Source of the DNA: Petrocella sp. FN5
GTDB lineage: Bacteria; Bacillota; Clostridia; Lachnospirales; Vallitaleaceae
NCBI RefSeq assembly: GCF_029210395.1
Contig: NZ_JARGDP010000007.1
Span: 18,446-82,445, forward strand
Direction of reading: 5' to 3'
DNA: 64,000 nt
Part shown: positions 34,830-45,772 of the stretch, one piece after another
Position numbering within the stretch: the stretch's first letter is position 1
Layout of the letters: every line of letters begins with the position of its first letter
Notes under the pieces: model-generated
The model's database searches: none
What the model was told of the DNA's origin: nothing
Seen by the model: the letters and a program-made list of their open reading frames with translations, nothing else
Program-made: the position numbers and the translations under genes

Positions 34830-37800
34830 ATGAAGTGGTTGGAAATTGGTAGGGTACGTGTTGATTCTATTAAGAAAGAAATAACTGTAAATCTACATGA
34901 TGGGTATGATAAAGCATTGAATAAGTTGGATATGTTTTCCCATTGTATGTTGTTTTCTCTTATGGAAGATAGAATTGAAGTATATGTAGCACAAATTCTT
35001 GGAATGAGTGAATTTAAAAGTCAGTTGAACCTTAAAATACCTCCAAATGATTTAGATGCACATAAAAAATACATGGACTTAGATTCGGGACAGCTTGTAG
35101 ATATTAAACCATATTTTCCGGTAGAAGAGGTAATACTAGAAGCTAAAGAATCAAGAAATAGATTTTGTCTAAATTATAAAGACTATGTTATTGGCACGTA
35201 TTTGGTGTATGGAAAGCGAACCCTTATTCAACTTAACAAAAATTTAGTTGAAGATATTAAAAGGGAATCAAATCACATTCAAAGGATTAAGAAAGGTGAC
35301 TATATCCGAGTGTTATGGTGGTTTGATCGGTTTGATAAAGATTCTTATAGAAAAACAAGAATGTGCAATCCGCCTTACAACGATGCCCCCAGAATGGGTA
35401 TATTTGCTACAAGGTCACCTATTAGACCCAATCCAATGGGGTCAACCCTTGTACTTGTAGAAGAGGTGGATTATCATACCGGTACCATTGATGTATTAGG
35501 TTTTGATGGTTTCTTAGGATCAAAGATATTTCAACTGATGTTCTATCAACCATCAATTGATATGGTAGAGGATGCTAATGTGCCACCTTGGGTATCCCAC
35601 TGGACTGGGTACAAAAGCTTTGAACAAGCAAAGGAAATTAATCTCGCAACGAAAGAAAACCTTCTTGAAAGAGCCATAGATTTTGACAACATAGAATTGT
35701 GTGATGAACTTGAGATGAATCAACAAGTTGAGAATGATTATGATGATAAAGAGATTCATATATTTAATGCCCATATACATAATCTAAAAAACATATATCT
35801 ATCCATTCCCAAAAACAGTATTACCCTAATTACAGGTGTGAGTGGAAGTGGTAAATCCAGTCTAGCTTTTGATACGATATATGCTGAAAGTCAAAAGCAA
35901 TTTATGGATTTGGTCTTATCCAATCAGATGTTAAACGACACATTTTCAGAGGCTTTTGTAGATAGAATTACGGGACTACAACCGGCTATAGCTATTGAAC
36001 AAAGGATATTGGGTGCCAATCCTAGGTCCACAGTAGGGACAGTTACTAAGATTGCAGATATTTTAAAATTAATATTTTCAATAATCGGGGAGCGCTTATG
36101 TCCAACTTGTCATAGTGTTGTTGGTGATTCTAATGTTTGTAATAATTGTGGTGAGGTTTTATTTGACCCTACACCCCAGTTGTTCAGCTACAATCATCCT
36201 GATTACATGTGTCAAGTATGTAAAGGTTTGGGCGTAGAAATGCGCATTGATCGGGAAAAGATTGTTGAATATCCCGAAAGATCATTGTTAGATGGTGCGT
36301 CTTCCTTGTATGGTGATTTAAGAAAACATAGAAAAGCACCAAATGCAAATTGGATGCGTGGAGAAATATTAGCCTTAGCGGACGATTTGAAAGTGGATTT
36401 GGAAGGATCATTTAGGGAATTACCGGAAGAATTTAAGCAGCAATTCTTTTATGGTTCAAATGGACGAGAAGTAAGCTTGCAATACAAAAATTCAAAAGGT
36501 AGAAGTGGCATTATTACAAGGCCGGTAGAAGGCGCGGTTAACCTCATTGAGCGACTAACGCATGATACGAGTTCTTCAAGAATGGTAGAACAAGCACAGA
36601 AATATATGTCTAAACAAACATGTAGTATTTGTCAGGGGGAACGATTAAGACAAGAAGGTAGATTGGTCAATATTCTTGGTTATAGATATGTGGAGATAGT
36701 CCATCTGAATATAGAGCAACTTCGTATATGGTGCCATAGAATCTTCATACAACTTAATAAGACGCAGCAGGATAAAACGAAAATGCTTTTTATTAAATTT
36801 AATCAAAGATTAAAAAGAATCATAGATGTAGGATTAAGCTATATAGCTCTTGATAGAAGTATACCAAGTCTATCAGGAGGAGAAGCCCAACGCCTTAAAT
36901 TAGCGACACAATTTGGCACAGGATTAACGAATATTTTATATATTATGGATGAACCATCCAAAGGCTTACATCCTAAGGATTACAAGTTTTTGATGGAAGC
37001 TATTTGGTGTAAGTGGTTCGGGAAAAAGCAGTCTAATATCAAAAACCTTATACCCATATATGATGAAATCTCTTGGAAAAAACATGGAAGAAATGGGACG
37101 TTTGGAGTCCATAAATGGTTTGGAATCCTTTGAGGATGTATCTTATGTTAATCAAAAACCAATAGGTAACAATTCAAGATCCAAACCCGGAACCTATACA
37201 GGGGTATTTGATTTAATTAGAAAGTGTTATGCAGATACAGAACAGGCAAAAAATATGCAATTATCTAAAGCACATTTCAGTTTTAATTCTTCTAAAGGAC
37301 AGTGTCTAGAATGTAGTGGTCTAGGTGAAGTATCTGTGAACATGCATTATATGGATGATTTATATGTATATTGTAATAAATGTCATGGTAAGAGATATTG
37401 TAATGAAGTGTTAGAAGTCAAAAGGAAGAATTTATCAATAGGGGATCTTCTTGATACTGAGGTTCATGATTTAATAGAGGTTTTTGAAGAAGAGAAGGAA
37501 ATTGCCCAACAACTCTCTATGTTAGACCAAGTTGGATTAGGTTATCTAAAGCTTGGTCAAAGTGCATCAACACTTTCAGGTGGTGAAGCACAAAGAATAA
37601 AGCTGGCAAAAGAGCTATATAAAAGAGAATGCAAAAGCATCTTATATATATTAGATGAACCAACGACCGGTCTAGATGAAGAAGATGTTGAAAAAGTGAT
37701 ATCTGTTTTAACAGATCTGAAAGAAAAAGGTGCAACTATTATTGTCATTGAACACAACATTAAAATGATTAAGGCATGTGATTACATTATAGAGCTTGGC

Positions 37801-37863
37801 CCAACAGGAGGAAATCAGGGAGGGCATATCACTAAAGTCGGTTATCAGAGTGTCTCTCTTTAA
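34830..37863 (+). pseudogene. TsaA(TrmO)-UvrA-like fusion gene, broken by internal deletion
   Basis: Frame 1 (34830-37133) encodes two N-terminal TsaA-like halves: residues 1-110, ending VDIKPYFPVEE, and about 145-265 with the signature GIFATRSPIRPNPMGSTLV. A UvrA-like ATPase follows, with Walker A GVSGSGKSS at about 336, zinc cysteines CPTC from 424, LSGGEAQRLKLA and MDEPSKGLHPKD. Only ~88 residues separate Walker A from the zinc site, so the UvrB-binding domain is absent, as in UvrA paralogues. After FLMEAI the frame is lost. Frame 2 resumes at 37006 with the second Walker A GVSGSGKSS, CLECSGLGE, LSGGEAQRIKLAKELY and ILDEPTTGLDEED to 37863. The join skips roughly 100 expected residues and shifts the frame. 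GGAGGG precedes the ATG. Confidence 0.85.
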
Positions 37864-37889
37864 TCAGCGCTGCCCTTATGTCTTAAGGA

Positions 37890-37918
37890 TTGTCAAAAAT
37901 ACTAATTAATGATAAAAT
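37890..37918 (+). promoter_or_regulatory. Promoter of yebC
   Basis: TTGTCA, 17-base spacer, TAAAAT. Confidence 0.6.
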
Positions 37919-37978
37919 AGCCTGAGACAAGTTGTTTGAATCAGTTATTAAAAATAGGATTAAAGGAGCAATATCCAT

Positions 37979-38704
37979 ATGTCTGGACATTCGAAGTTTG
38001 CCAATATCAAGCATAAAAAAGAAAAAAATGACGCTCAAAAGGGTAAGATTTTTACAAAATTAGGTAGAGAAATCATGGTTGCCGTAAAACAAGGTGGCGC
38101 AGATCCTGAGAACAATACAAGACTTAAAGAAATCATCAACAAAGCCAAGGCCAATAATATGCCCAACGATACCATATCTAGGAGTGTGAAAAAGGCTTCA
38201 GGAGAATCAAATGATGTAAGTTATGAGACCATAACTTATGAAGGTTATGGTCCGGGTGGTGTAGCGGTTATGGTAGTTTGTCTAACAGATAATAAGAACA
38301 GAACGGCGGCCAATGTACGCCATGCCTTATCCAAATATGGTGGTAACTTAGGGACAACTGGCTGTGTCTCTTTTATGTTTGAGAAAAAGGGACAGATTAT
38401 CATAGAAAAATCCGATGATATTGACGAAGATGAATTGATGATGGCGGCAATAGAAGCCGGTGCAGAGGATATGATTACTGAAGAAGAAGGCTATGAGATT
38501 CTTATAGAGCCGGAGATGTTTAATCAAGTTCACGACGCCATGTCAGAACTGGGTTATACATTTTTATCAGCAGAAATTACCATGATGCCATCAACCATGA
38601 CGGAGCTAGGTGGAGATGATGAAATAAAAGCCATCGAAAAAATGTTGGATCATTTAGAAGAAGATGATGATGTTCAAGATGTGTACACTAATTGGGACCG
38701 TTAA
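37979..38704 (+). CDS. YebC/PmpR family protein
   Basis: 241 residues of the YebC family. It opens [32 protein letters not shown] and contains [39 protein letters not shown], both diagnostic. Members have been described as DNA-binding regulators, and more recently as ribosome-associated factors that relieve stalling. Which applies here cannot be told. AAGGAG precedes the ATG. Monocistronic, with its own promoter. Confidence 0.95.
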   Translation: MSGHSKFANIKHKKEKNDAQKGKIFTKLGREIMVAVKQGGADPENNTRLKEIINKAKANNMPNDTISRSVKKASGESNDVSYETITYEGYGPGGVAVMVVCLTDNKNRTAANVRHALSKYGGNLGTTGCVSFMFEKKGQIIIEKSDDIDEDELMMAAIEAGAEDMITEEEGYEILIEPEMFNQVHDAMSELGYTFLSAEITMMPSTMTELGGDDEIKAIEKMLDHLEEDDDVQDVYTNWDR

Positions 38705-38737
38705 TAAGGTATAACCAATAGGTAAGCAAAGGGGCTT

Positions 38738-38766
38738 TCCTGATAAAAACGTTATGTTTTTCAGGA
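38738..38766 (+). terminator. Hairpin after yebC
   Basis: TCCTGATAAAAAC pairs with GTTTTTCAGGA (one bulge) around GTTAT. No strong T-run, so it is a possible terminator or RNA-stabilising hairpin. Confidence 0.5.
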
Positions 38767-38874
38767 TTGCCTTATTCTTTGTGTAAAATATGGCTGGATG
38801 ATAACTTTTATGATAAAATGAATAAGCAAAAGTGAACAAATATCATGTATTATAATACCGGAAAAGAGGTTGTT

Positions 38875-40827
38875 ATGTCAGAGATTATGCGCATGAAGGC
38901 ATTGGTGGCATTATTATCAAAAGCTTCCAAAGCTTATTATCAAGAAAACCGTGAAATCATGTCCAACCTTGAATATGATCAACTTTATGATGAACTCGTA
39001 GCCCTTGAAGAGAAAAATGGACTGGTTTTACAAGGAAGCCCAACCAATCAGGTGGGTTATGAAATTGTCAGCAAATTACCTAAAGAAGCCCACAATTCTA
39101 CAATGCTATCTTTAGATAAGACCAAAAGTCGAGATGATTTATTGAACTGGTTGGGTGACAAAAAGGGTCTGCTGTCTTGGAAACTGGATGGCTTAACGCT
39201 CGTCTTAACCTATGAAGATGGCATTCTGGCCAAAGGTGTTACAAGAGGAAACGGTATCGTTGGGGAAGTCATAACCAATAATGTACGTGTTTTTGACAAT
39301 GTACCTCATAAAATCAACCATAAAGGTACTTTGGTTTTAAGAGGGGAAGCGGTCATCAAATACTCTGACTTTGAAAATATTAATGCTTTACTAAGCGAAG
39401 AAGAGCAATATAAAAATCCTAGAAATTTATGTAGTGGAACGGTAAGACAGTTAAACAACGCCATTACCGCCAGTCGACATGTGAATTTTTTTGCTTTTCA
39501 GTTGGTAAGTGGTGAGGGTCTAAAGTGGGACGCTAAGTCAGAACAACTGAATTGGCTTGGGACTTTAGGTTTTGATGTTGTCCCATTTAAAGAAGTGGAT
39601 CGTCATAATCTATTGACACAACTGGATATTTTTGAAAAAGAAATAATGGGTAATGATTTTGCATCAGACGGACTTGTATTAACCTTTGACTCAAAGGCTT
39701 ATTCTGAAAGTCTTGGTGTAACTTCCAAGTTCCCCAAGCATTCTATTGCTTTTAAGTGGCAAGATGAAATCAAAGAAACCCAATTAAAAAGTGTTGAGTG
39801 GCGTGCATCAAGAACAGGACTGATTAATCCTATTGCTCTATTTGACCCGGTAGAGCTTGAAGGCACAACGGTGAGCAGAGCAAGTCTACACAATGTGAGC
39901 ATTCTAAAGCAACTTGAGTTGGGTGTAGGTGACATCATAGAAGTGTATAAAGCCAATATGATTATACCTCAGGTTGCCGGCAATCAAACCAGAAGCAATA
40001 CATTAGAAATTCCGGGAGAATGCCCGATTTGTAAACATCAAACTGAAATCAAAAAAGTTCAGGATGTGGAAGTATTATACTGTAACAATATGGCATGTGG
40101 CGCTAAGAAAATCAAAGCTTTAGCTCATTTTGTCAGTCGTGATGCCATGAACATCGACGGTTTAAGTGAGGCAGGCATTGAAAAATTTGTAGAGATGGAC
40201 CTAATACATGAGTTGGCAGATTTATATCGTTTGGAACAGCATAAGGATATAATTATAAATAGTGAAGGTTATGGTGAAAAATCCTTTGAAAATCTGATAG
40301 CAGCCATTCATACATCAAAAAAGGTTAAGCTAGAAAATCTTATTTATGCTCTAGGCATTCCAGGTGTTGGCCTAAGCAATGCCAGATTGCTTTCCAAATA
40401 TTTTGATCATAATTTTGAAAAAATCAAAGAAGCAGATATAGAGACATTAGCTAATATTGAAGGTTTTGGTGAAATCATTGCCAAATCCTTATATGATTTT
40501 TTCCATAATCCTAGCTATGTAAAAACGATAAAAGCCTTGGAAAATTATATTGAGATTGAAAAACCAGAGGAAAATACTGTAGAACAGATTCTAAAAGATA
40601 AAACATTTGTCATAACAGGTAACCTAGAAACATATGCCAACAGAAATGCACTTAAAGATGAGATAGAAACCTTAGGCGGTAAGGTGACAGGCAGTGTGAC
40701 AGGAAAAACAACGTATTTGATAAACAATGATGTCACTTCGACGTCCGGTAAAAATAAAAAAGCCAAAGAGTTAGGTGTTTCTATTATCAACGAACAAGAT
40801 TACAAAAAACTAATAGATAACCAGTAG
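38875..40827 (+). CDS. ligA: NAD-dependent DNA ligase
   Basis: 650-residue replicative DNA ligase. The adenylated lysine is K103 in SWKLDGLTL, and the N-terminal NAD-binding YDQLYDELVALE is present. An OB fold follows, then a four-Cys zinc site (CPICK...YCNNMACG), helix-hairpin-helix repeats (LGIPGVGLSNARLLSKYF, ANIEGFGEIIAKSL) and a C-terminal BRCT domain (KDKTFVITGNLETYANRNALKDEIETLGGKV). ATG at 38875 has GAGG nearby; a longer frame from 38845 lacks a ribosome binding site. PcrA helicase, the usual neighbour, is not adjacent. Confidence 0.95.
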   Translation: MSEIMRMKALVALLSKASKAYYQENREIMSNLEYDQLYDELVALEEKNGLVLQGSPTNQVGYEIVSKLPKEAHNSTMLSLDKTKSRDDLLNWLGDKKGLLSWKLDGLTLVLTYEDGILAKGVTRGNGIVGEVITNNVRVFDNVPHKINHKGTLVLRGEAVIKYSDFENINALLSEEEQYKNPRNLCSGTVRQLNNAITASRHVNFFAFQLVSGEGLKWDAKSEQLNWLGTLGFDVVPFKEVDRHNLLTQLDIFEKEIMGNDFASDGLVLTFDSKAYSESLGVTSKFPKHSIAFKWQDEIKETQLKSVEWRASRTGLINPIALFDPVELEGTTVSRASLHNVSILKQLELGVGDIIEVYKANMIIPQVAGNQTRSNTLEIPGECPICKHQTEIKKVQDVEVLYCNNMACGAKKIKALAHFVSRDAMNIDGLSEAGIEKFVEMDLIHELADLYRLEQHKDIIINSEGYGEKSFENLIAAIHTSKKVKLENLIYALGIPGVGLSNARLLSKYFDHNFEKIKEADIETLANIEGFGEIIAKSLYDFFHNPSYVKTIKALENYIEIEKPEENTVEQILKDKTFVITGNLETYANRNALKDEIETLGGKVTGSVTGKTTYLINNDVTSTSGKNKKAKELGVSIINEQDYKKLIDNQ

Positions 40828-41013
40828 AAACAGATACAAACCTATGAAATATAAGATGATGTTATATGGCATGTTTCTTGATATAAGCCTAAGGAAATGG
40901 TAGAATGTACGGTATCTGGCCCTGGACTAGATGAAGGGGCTAAACTGTGGTTGTAAAATAAAAAGAAATCATGTCGCATAAATTATAGAAAATTAAGACT
41001 TGGAGGTTATGAG

Positions 41014-41301
41014 ATGAAGATTACCAGAGAAGAAGTTGAACATGTGGCCCACTTGGCACGGCTCAATCTAACAGAGGCTGAAAAAATTCAAATGACCAAA
41101 GATATGGAAGCGATTATCGGCTTTGCAGATCAAATTAATGCTCTAGAAATTGGGGATGTTATACCCACAGCTCATGTCATTCCAATTAACAACGTATTTA
41201 GGGAAGATGTGGCTAGACCTTCAATGGACCGAGAAAAATTACTTCGCAACGCGCCCAATCAAGAAAATGGGTGCTACAGTGTACCAAAAGTTGTAGAATA
41301 G
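41014..41301 (+). CDS. gatC: Asp-tRNA(Asn)/Glu-tRNA(Gln) amidotransferase subunit C
   Basis: 95-residue GatC, the small stabilising subunit of GatCAB, which amidates Glu-tRNA(Gln) and Asp-tRNA(Asn). The start [23 protein letters not shown] and the conserved FREDVARPS segment are typical. GGAGG precedes the ATG. First gene of the gatCAB operon, 10 bases before gatA. Confidence 0.96.
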   Translation: MKITREEVEHVAHLARLNLTEAEKIQMTKDMEAIIGFADQINALEIGDVIPTAHVIPINNVFREDVARPSMDREKLLRNAPNQENGCYSVPKVVE

Positions 41302-41311
41302 GAGGCATATC

Positions 41312-42769
41312 ATGCTATATCAGAAATCAGTCAGTCAGTTGCAACATATGCTTCAAAACAAAGAAGTCACCAGTGAGGAAGTCACCCAGTCCTACTTAGA
41401 CAGAATCGAAGTGGTGGACAAGAAGGTGGGGGCCTATATAACGGTAGCTACAGAGTCGGCTCTAGCGACCGCCAGATCAGTGGATAAGAAGAGAAATAAA
41501 GGTGAAGTTCTGTCACCCTTTGCAGGGATACCTATTGGTATCAAAGATAATATGTGTACTGAAGGACTTAGGACCACATGTGCATCAAAAATGTTGGATC
41601 ATTATGTGCCACCTTTTGATGCTACGATTGTTAATAAAATCAAAGAAAACGATATGATTATCCTAGGCAAGTTGAACATGGATGAGTTTGCCATGGGGTC
41701 TTCTACAGAAAATTCCGCTTATCATGTGACCAAAAATCCTTGGCATTTAGATTACGTGCCCGGTGGAAGCTCTGGAGGGTCGGCAGCAGCAGTTGCAGCA
41801 GAGCTTGCACCCTTTACCCTAGGTTCAGATACTGGTGGTTCCATAAGGCAACCGGCTCATTACTGCGGTGTCGTGGGCATGAAACCTACTTATGGAAGGG
41901 TTTCTAGATACGGCTTAATTGCCTTTGCATCCTCTTTGGATCAGATTGGTCCGTTAACAAGAGATGTCAGAGATGCAGCACTTGCTCTAAATTTAATCTG
42001 TGGTCATGATAGAATGGATTCCAGTTCTGCTTTTGTGGATACACCGGATTTCACCACCTACTTAGATCAGGACATTAAGGGTATGCGTATTGCTTTGCCC
42101 AGAGAATTCATGGGCGAAGGCATAGCAGAAGACGTAAAAGCCAGCATATTAAAGGCCGTTAAAGTCCTAGAGCATATGGGCGCCATTGTGGATGAAGTAC
42201 ACATGGAAATGACGGAATATGCATTGCCATCCTATTATCTCATCTCCTCGGCAGAAGCATCCTCCAATCTGGCCAGATTTGATGGTATTAAATATGGTCA
42301 CCAGGCAAAAGACTATGACACCCTTGTAGAACTTTATAAACAAAGTAGAGATGAAGGCTTTGGTGCCGAGGTGAAAAGACGTATCATGCTTGGAACCTAT
42401 GCCCTCAGCTCCGGTTACTATGATGCTTACTATAAGAAGGCGCAACAAGTCAGAACCTTGATTAAGAATCAGTTTGATCTTCTTTTTGCTGAATATGACC
42501 TTGTACTTACCCCGACAGGACCAACGACGGCCTTCAAACTAGGTGCTAAGGTCAATAATCCTATCGAGATGTATCTCAACGATATTTGTACAGTACCTAT
42601 TAACATAGCAGGTCTTCCAGCAATATCCTTAAACAGTGGCTTCGATCGAATGGGATTGCCTATTGGCCTTCAATTAATTGGAAAAGGCTTTGATGAAGGT
42701 ACAATATTAAAGGTTGCACACGCTTACGAGCAGGCAAGAGTGCTTGATAAAGTAAGACCGGAATTATAG
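41312..42769 (+). CDS. gatA: GatCAB amidotransferase subunit A
   Basis: 485-residue amidase-signature glutaminase subunit that releases ammonia from glutamine. The Ser-cisSer-Lys triad is visible: Lys in [12 protein letters not shown], and serines in [33 protein letters not shown]. Length is normal. AGGAGG is placed before the ATG. Middle gene of gatCAB. Confidence 0.97.
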   Translation: MLYQKSVSQLQHMLQNKEVTSEEVTQSYLDRIEVVDKKVGAYITVATESALATARSVDKKRNKGEVLSPFAGIPIGIKDNMCTEGLRTTCASKMLDHYVPPFDATIVNKIKENDMIILGKLNMDEFAMGSSTENSAYHVTKNPWHLDYVPGGSSGGSAAAVAAELAPFTLGSDTGGSIRQPAHYCGVVGMKPTYGRVSRYGLIAFASSLDQIGPLTRDVRDAALALNLICGHDRMDSSSAFVDTPDFTTYLDQDIKGMRIALPREFMGEGIAEDVKASILKAVKVLEHMGAIVDEVHMEMTEYALPSYYLISSAEASSNLARFDGIKYGHQAKDYDTLVELYKQSRDEGFGAEVKRRIMLGTYALSSGYYDAYYKKAQQVRTLIKNQFDLLFAEYDLVLTPTGPTTAFKLGAKVNNPIEMYLNDICTVPINIAGLPAISLNSGFDRMGLPIGLQLIGKGFDEGTILKVAHAYEQARVLDKVRPEL

Positions 42770-42782
42770 GAGGGCAGATAAC

Positions 42783-44222
42783 ATGGGTTATGAAGATTAT
42801 GAAATAGTCATGGGTCTTGAAGTGCACTCAGAACTTAAGACCAACACAAAGATATTTTGCGATTGTAAGAATGAATTCGGTGGTGAACCCAATACCCACT
42901 GTTGCCCTATTTGCACAGGGATGCCGGGAACGCTACCTGTACTCAACGGAAAAGTTGTGGAGTATGCCATAAAGGCAGGTCTTGCAACCCATTGTAAGAT
43001 CAACCAATTTAGTAAACAGGATAGAAAAAATTATTTCTATCCGGATCTACCGAAGGCTTACCAAGTCTCTCAGTTTGATTTACCTTTATGTTATGAGGGA
43101 GAAGTTGAGATTGAAGTTGAAGGTGAGATTAGGAAAATTGGGATCACAAGAATTCACATTGAAGAAGATGCCGGAAAGCTCAATCATGAGATTGGTGGCA
43201 CCTTGGTGGATTATAACCGTTGTGGCATTCCTTTAATTGAGATTGTATCAGAACCGGACTTTAGATCACCGGTTGAAGTGGGCATATATATGGAAAAGCT
43301 TAGAACCATTTTGCTTTATGCAGATGTATCCGATTGTAAAATGAACGAAGGATCTCTAAGATGTGACGTGAACCTCTCCGTACGTAAAAAAGGTGTAAAA
43401 ATACTTGGCACAAGAACAGAGATGAAAAACATCAACTCCTTTAGTTTTGCTGTAAAAGCTGCTGAGTACGAAGCCAAAAGACAAATAAAAGTCTTAGAAT
43501 CGGGAGGTACCATCATTCAGGAAACTAGACGATGGGATGAAGCAAAGGGTATAACTGTCTCCATGCGTACGAAGGAAGAAGCCCATGATTACAGATATTT
43601 CCCTGAACCGGATTTGATGCCGATTATTACAACCGATGAACAGATTCTTAAATGGAAAGCATCACTCCCAGTTATGCCAGATGTGAGAAAAGCTAGTTAT
43701 ATGGAGGATTATGGGTTGGGAAGCAAAGAGGCGGACATTCTAGTGGCCTCCAGAAAAATGGCTGATTTCTTTGAAGCCGGTGCCAGTTGCTCCAAGAACC
43801 CAAAAGCGGTCGCCAATTGGATTATCTCTGAAGTGTATAGTCGTTTGAATGAAGATGAAAAAGAACAAGGTCCTATGCCCATTAAGGGAGAAGATCTTGG
43901 CAACTTGGTTAATCTGATTGAAGAAGGAACAATTAGTGGCAAAATGGCTAAGACTGTTTTTGAAAAAATGTGGCAAACCGGTAAATCCCCAGCGACCATT
44001 GTGGAAGAAGAAGGCTTAAAGCAAAACAGTGATGAAGATGCTTTAAGAACCATCGCTACAGAGGTGCTGAATAATAACGAAAAAATTGTAGCCGATTATT
44101 TAGGTGGCAAGGAAGCAGCCATTCAGTCACTTATGGGACAAATGATGAAAGCCACTAAAGGCAAGGCCAACCCTAAGATGGTCATTGATTTATTAAAAGA
44201 ATTATTAGAAGCAATGAGGTAA
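42783..44222 (+). CDS. gatB: GatCAB amidotransferase subunit B
   Basis: 479-residue kinase/transamidase subunit that binds the mischarged tRNA and uses ATP. The signature VMGLEVHSELKTNTKIFCDC, the cysteine cluster around CCPICTGMPG, RKNYFYPDLPKAYQVSQ, the Mg2+-site HIEEDAGKL and the tail YqeY-like helices are present. AGGAGG precedes the ATG. Last gene of the operon, followed by a strong terminator. Confidence 0.97.
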   Translation: MGYEDYEIVMGLEVHSELKTNTKIFCDCKNEFGGEPNTHCCPICTGMPGTLPVLNGKVVEYAIKAGLATHCKINQFSKQDRKNYFYPDLPKAYQVSQFDLPLCYEGEVEIEVEGEIRKIGITRIHIEEDAGKLNHEIGGTLVDYNRCGIPLIEIVSEPDFRSPVEVGIYMEKLRTILLYADVSDCKMNEGSLRCDVNLSVRKKGVKILGTRTEMKNINSFSFAVKAAEYEAKRQIKVLESGGTIIQETRRWDEAKGITVSMRTKEEAHDYRYFPEPDLMPIITTDEQILKWKASLPVMPDVRKASYMEDYGLGSKEADILVASRKMADFFEAGASCSKNPKAVANWIISEVYSRLNEDEKEQGPMPIKGEDLGNLVNLIEEGTISGKMAKTVFEKMWQTGKSPATIVEEEGLKQNSDEDALRTIATEVLNNNEKIVADYLGGKEAAIQSLMGQMMKATKGKANPKMVIDLLKELLEAMR

Positions 44223-44223
44223 T

Positions 44224-44270
44224 AAAAAGGTGGACATTCACAAGGATAACGTGAAGGTCCACCTTTTTTT
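44224..44270 (+). terminator. Terminator of gatCAB
   Basis: Stem AAAAAGGTGGACATTCAC paired with GTGAAGGTCCACCTTTTT (one mismatch), 9-nt loop, T-run. It touches the stop codon of the convergent permease gene. Confidence 0.9.
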
Positions 44271-45045
44271 AAGCATTGCCGATGACATGCGGCTTTAGGC
44301 GATCATAGTCATCAAAAGCCCTTGACCTTGTTAGATAGATGGCCAGTACAGCCGTCAGATACCGTGTGGTGAAGATGGCAATCATGATGGCAATCTGATA
44401 TTTAATGGCTGTAATAGGGATAGACCCGCCAAGAATCTGTCCGGTCATCATGCCAGGTAAGGAAACCAAGCCAATGGTCTCTATAGATGCAATGGTTGGG
44501 GATATTGAGCTTTTTAGAGCATGAACAAAATAAGGTTTTAACGCTTCAGAACGACTGGCAGATAGGGAAAGATTATAGTAATAGGTTTTTTCACCGTCTT
44601 TAATCTGCTTGTAAAAAGTGTTAATGGCAAGAATATTGCCGCTTAGACTATTACCAAGTAGCATACCGCCAATAGGAATCAGATATTGGGCATCAAAAAT
44701 ATCCGTCAGATTCACAATAAAATAATTAAAGAACATGAGTACAAGAAAATGGGGTATAAAAACAGCCAACCAGATAAGAAACCCAAATGTCTTAATGGAT
44801 AGCTTGGTGGTTTTTAACATTGAATAGCTTGCAATGGTCATCATGAGCATGATATAGATGACATTAATCCAAGGTGTATTCTGATCAAAAAGCCATTGAA
44901 GGACTAAACCAATTAGAGAAAGCTGTAGAATCATTCTGAAAATAGCGAAGGCAATCTTAACATTCATCTTAATGGCATAATGAATATTAAAAAGGAAAAC
45001 AGGTAAAACAAGGAAGAACAACATATACATATTAGATGTTTCCAT
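44269..45045 (-). CDS. fetB: FetB-type ABC transporter permease
   Basis: 258-residue integral membrane protein of the FetB/UPF0014 family, with about seven helices and the family stretch SASRSEALKPYFVHALKSSISPTIASIETIGLVSLPGMMTGQILGG. In E. coli the FetAB pair is linked to iron export and oxidative stress. Its start overlaps the ATPase stop (TAATG), so the two subunits are translationally coupled. The metal specificity here is inferred only from family. Confidence 0.88.
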   Translation of the reverse strand: METSNMYMLFFLVLPVFLFNIHYAIKMNVKIAFAIFRMILQLSLIGLVLQWLFDQNTPWINVIYIMLMMTIASYSMLKTTKLSIKTFGFLIWLAVFIPHFLVLMFFNYFIVNLTDIFDAQYLIPIGGMLLGNSLSGNILAINTFYKQIKDGEKTYYYNLSLSASRSEALKPYFVHALKSSISPTIASIETIGLVSLPGMMTGQILGGSIPITAIKYQIAIMIAIFTTRYLTAVLAIYLTRSRAFDDYDRLKPHVIGNA

Positions 45046-45659
45046 TAAAAAGTCACCTCCCTAAGACTGCTTTCACTTTTCCAAAGGGCATCGTGAGATA
45101 CAATAATAACGGTAGCATCCAGATTCATGATGTGATTCATAATTAAAGCCTTAAGATCGTGGTCAAGACCTGATGTTATTTCATCTAGTAATAGATAAGG
45201 TCTATTAAGTAGAAGGGCAATAATTAGTCCGATACGTTGTCTCTCACCACCGGAGAATTCTTGGATTTGGGTACTTAGAACTTGATCATCCAGTTGGAAT
45301 GTTTTGCTAAGTGAAAGGAAATTGTCCTTATAATCCTTAATATGATGATTGACTTTGTATGAAAAAATCTTATCTAGCAAGGCTTCAGTGGTTAAAGATG
45401 GCAGATCCGTATCTTGGCTGACATAGGCGATTTTTTCACGTATGGCTTTTAGGTTGTGATGGTTTAATGTCATACCATCTATGACAATATCACCACTGTC
45501 CGGTTTGTCAAAGCCTAACAGAAAACGGATGAGTGTGGTTTTCCCACTCCCTGAAGATGCAGACAGAAGTACTTTCTCTTTGCATTCGATTTTTAGGTTA
45601 AAGTCTTTAAAAAGTACTTTATCACCATAACGTTTATTGATGTCCATGTAATGAATCAT
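45045..45659 (-). CDS. fetA: FetA-type ABC transporter ATPase
   Basis: 204-residue ABC ATPase: Walker A SASSGSGKTTLIRFLLGFDKP, Q-loop YVSQDTDLP, signature EFSGGERQRIGLIIALLL, Walker B PYLLLDEITSGLD and the H-loop IIVSHDALW. It energises the permease encoded immediately downstream. AGGAG lies 6 bases before the ATG at 45659. Short length and pairing with a FetB permease support the name. Confidence 0.88.
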   Translation of the reverse strand: MIHYMDINKRYGDKVLFKDFNLKIECKEKVLLSASSGSGKTTLIRFLLGFDKPDSGDIVIDGMTLNHHNLKAIREKIAYVSQDTDLPSLTTEALLDKIFSYKVNHHIKDYKDNFLSLSKTFQLDDQVLSTQIQEFSGGERQRIGLIIALLLNRPYLLLDEITSGLDHDLKALIMNHIMNLDATVIIVSHDALWKSESSLREVTF

Positions 45660-45711
45660 AGGCGCTCCTAGTGTTAATTCTAAGTTTGTAGTGACAATTC
45701 TTAAGGATGAC

Positions 45712-45740
45712 TTGTTTTATCTCTCATCCGGTTATATAAT
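45712..45740 (+). promoter_or_regulatory. Promoter of diguanylate cyclase gene
   Basis: TTGTTT, 17-base spacer, TATAAT; leader about 25 nt. Confidence 0.65.
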
Positions 45741-45772
45741 GAACATAAACTAATTGATGACAGGTGGCAGAC

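Noticed and set aside
40828..41013. Terminator or riboswitch between ligA and gatC
   Set aside because: GGCCCT and AGGGGCT can pair only imperfectly and no T-run follows; nothing else supports a structure.
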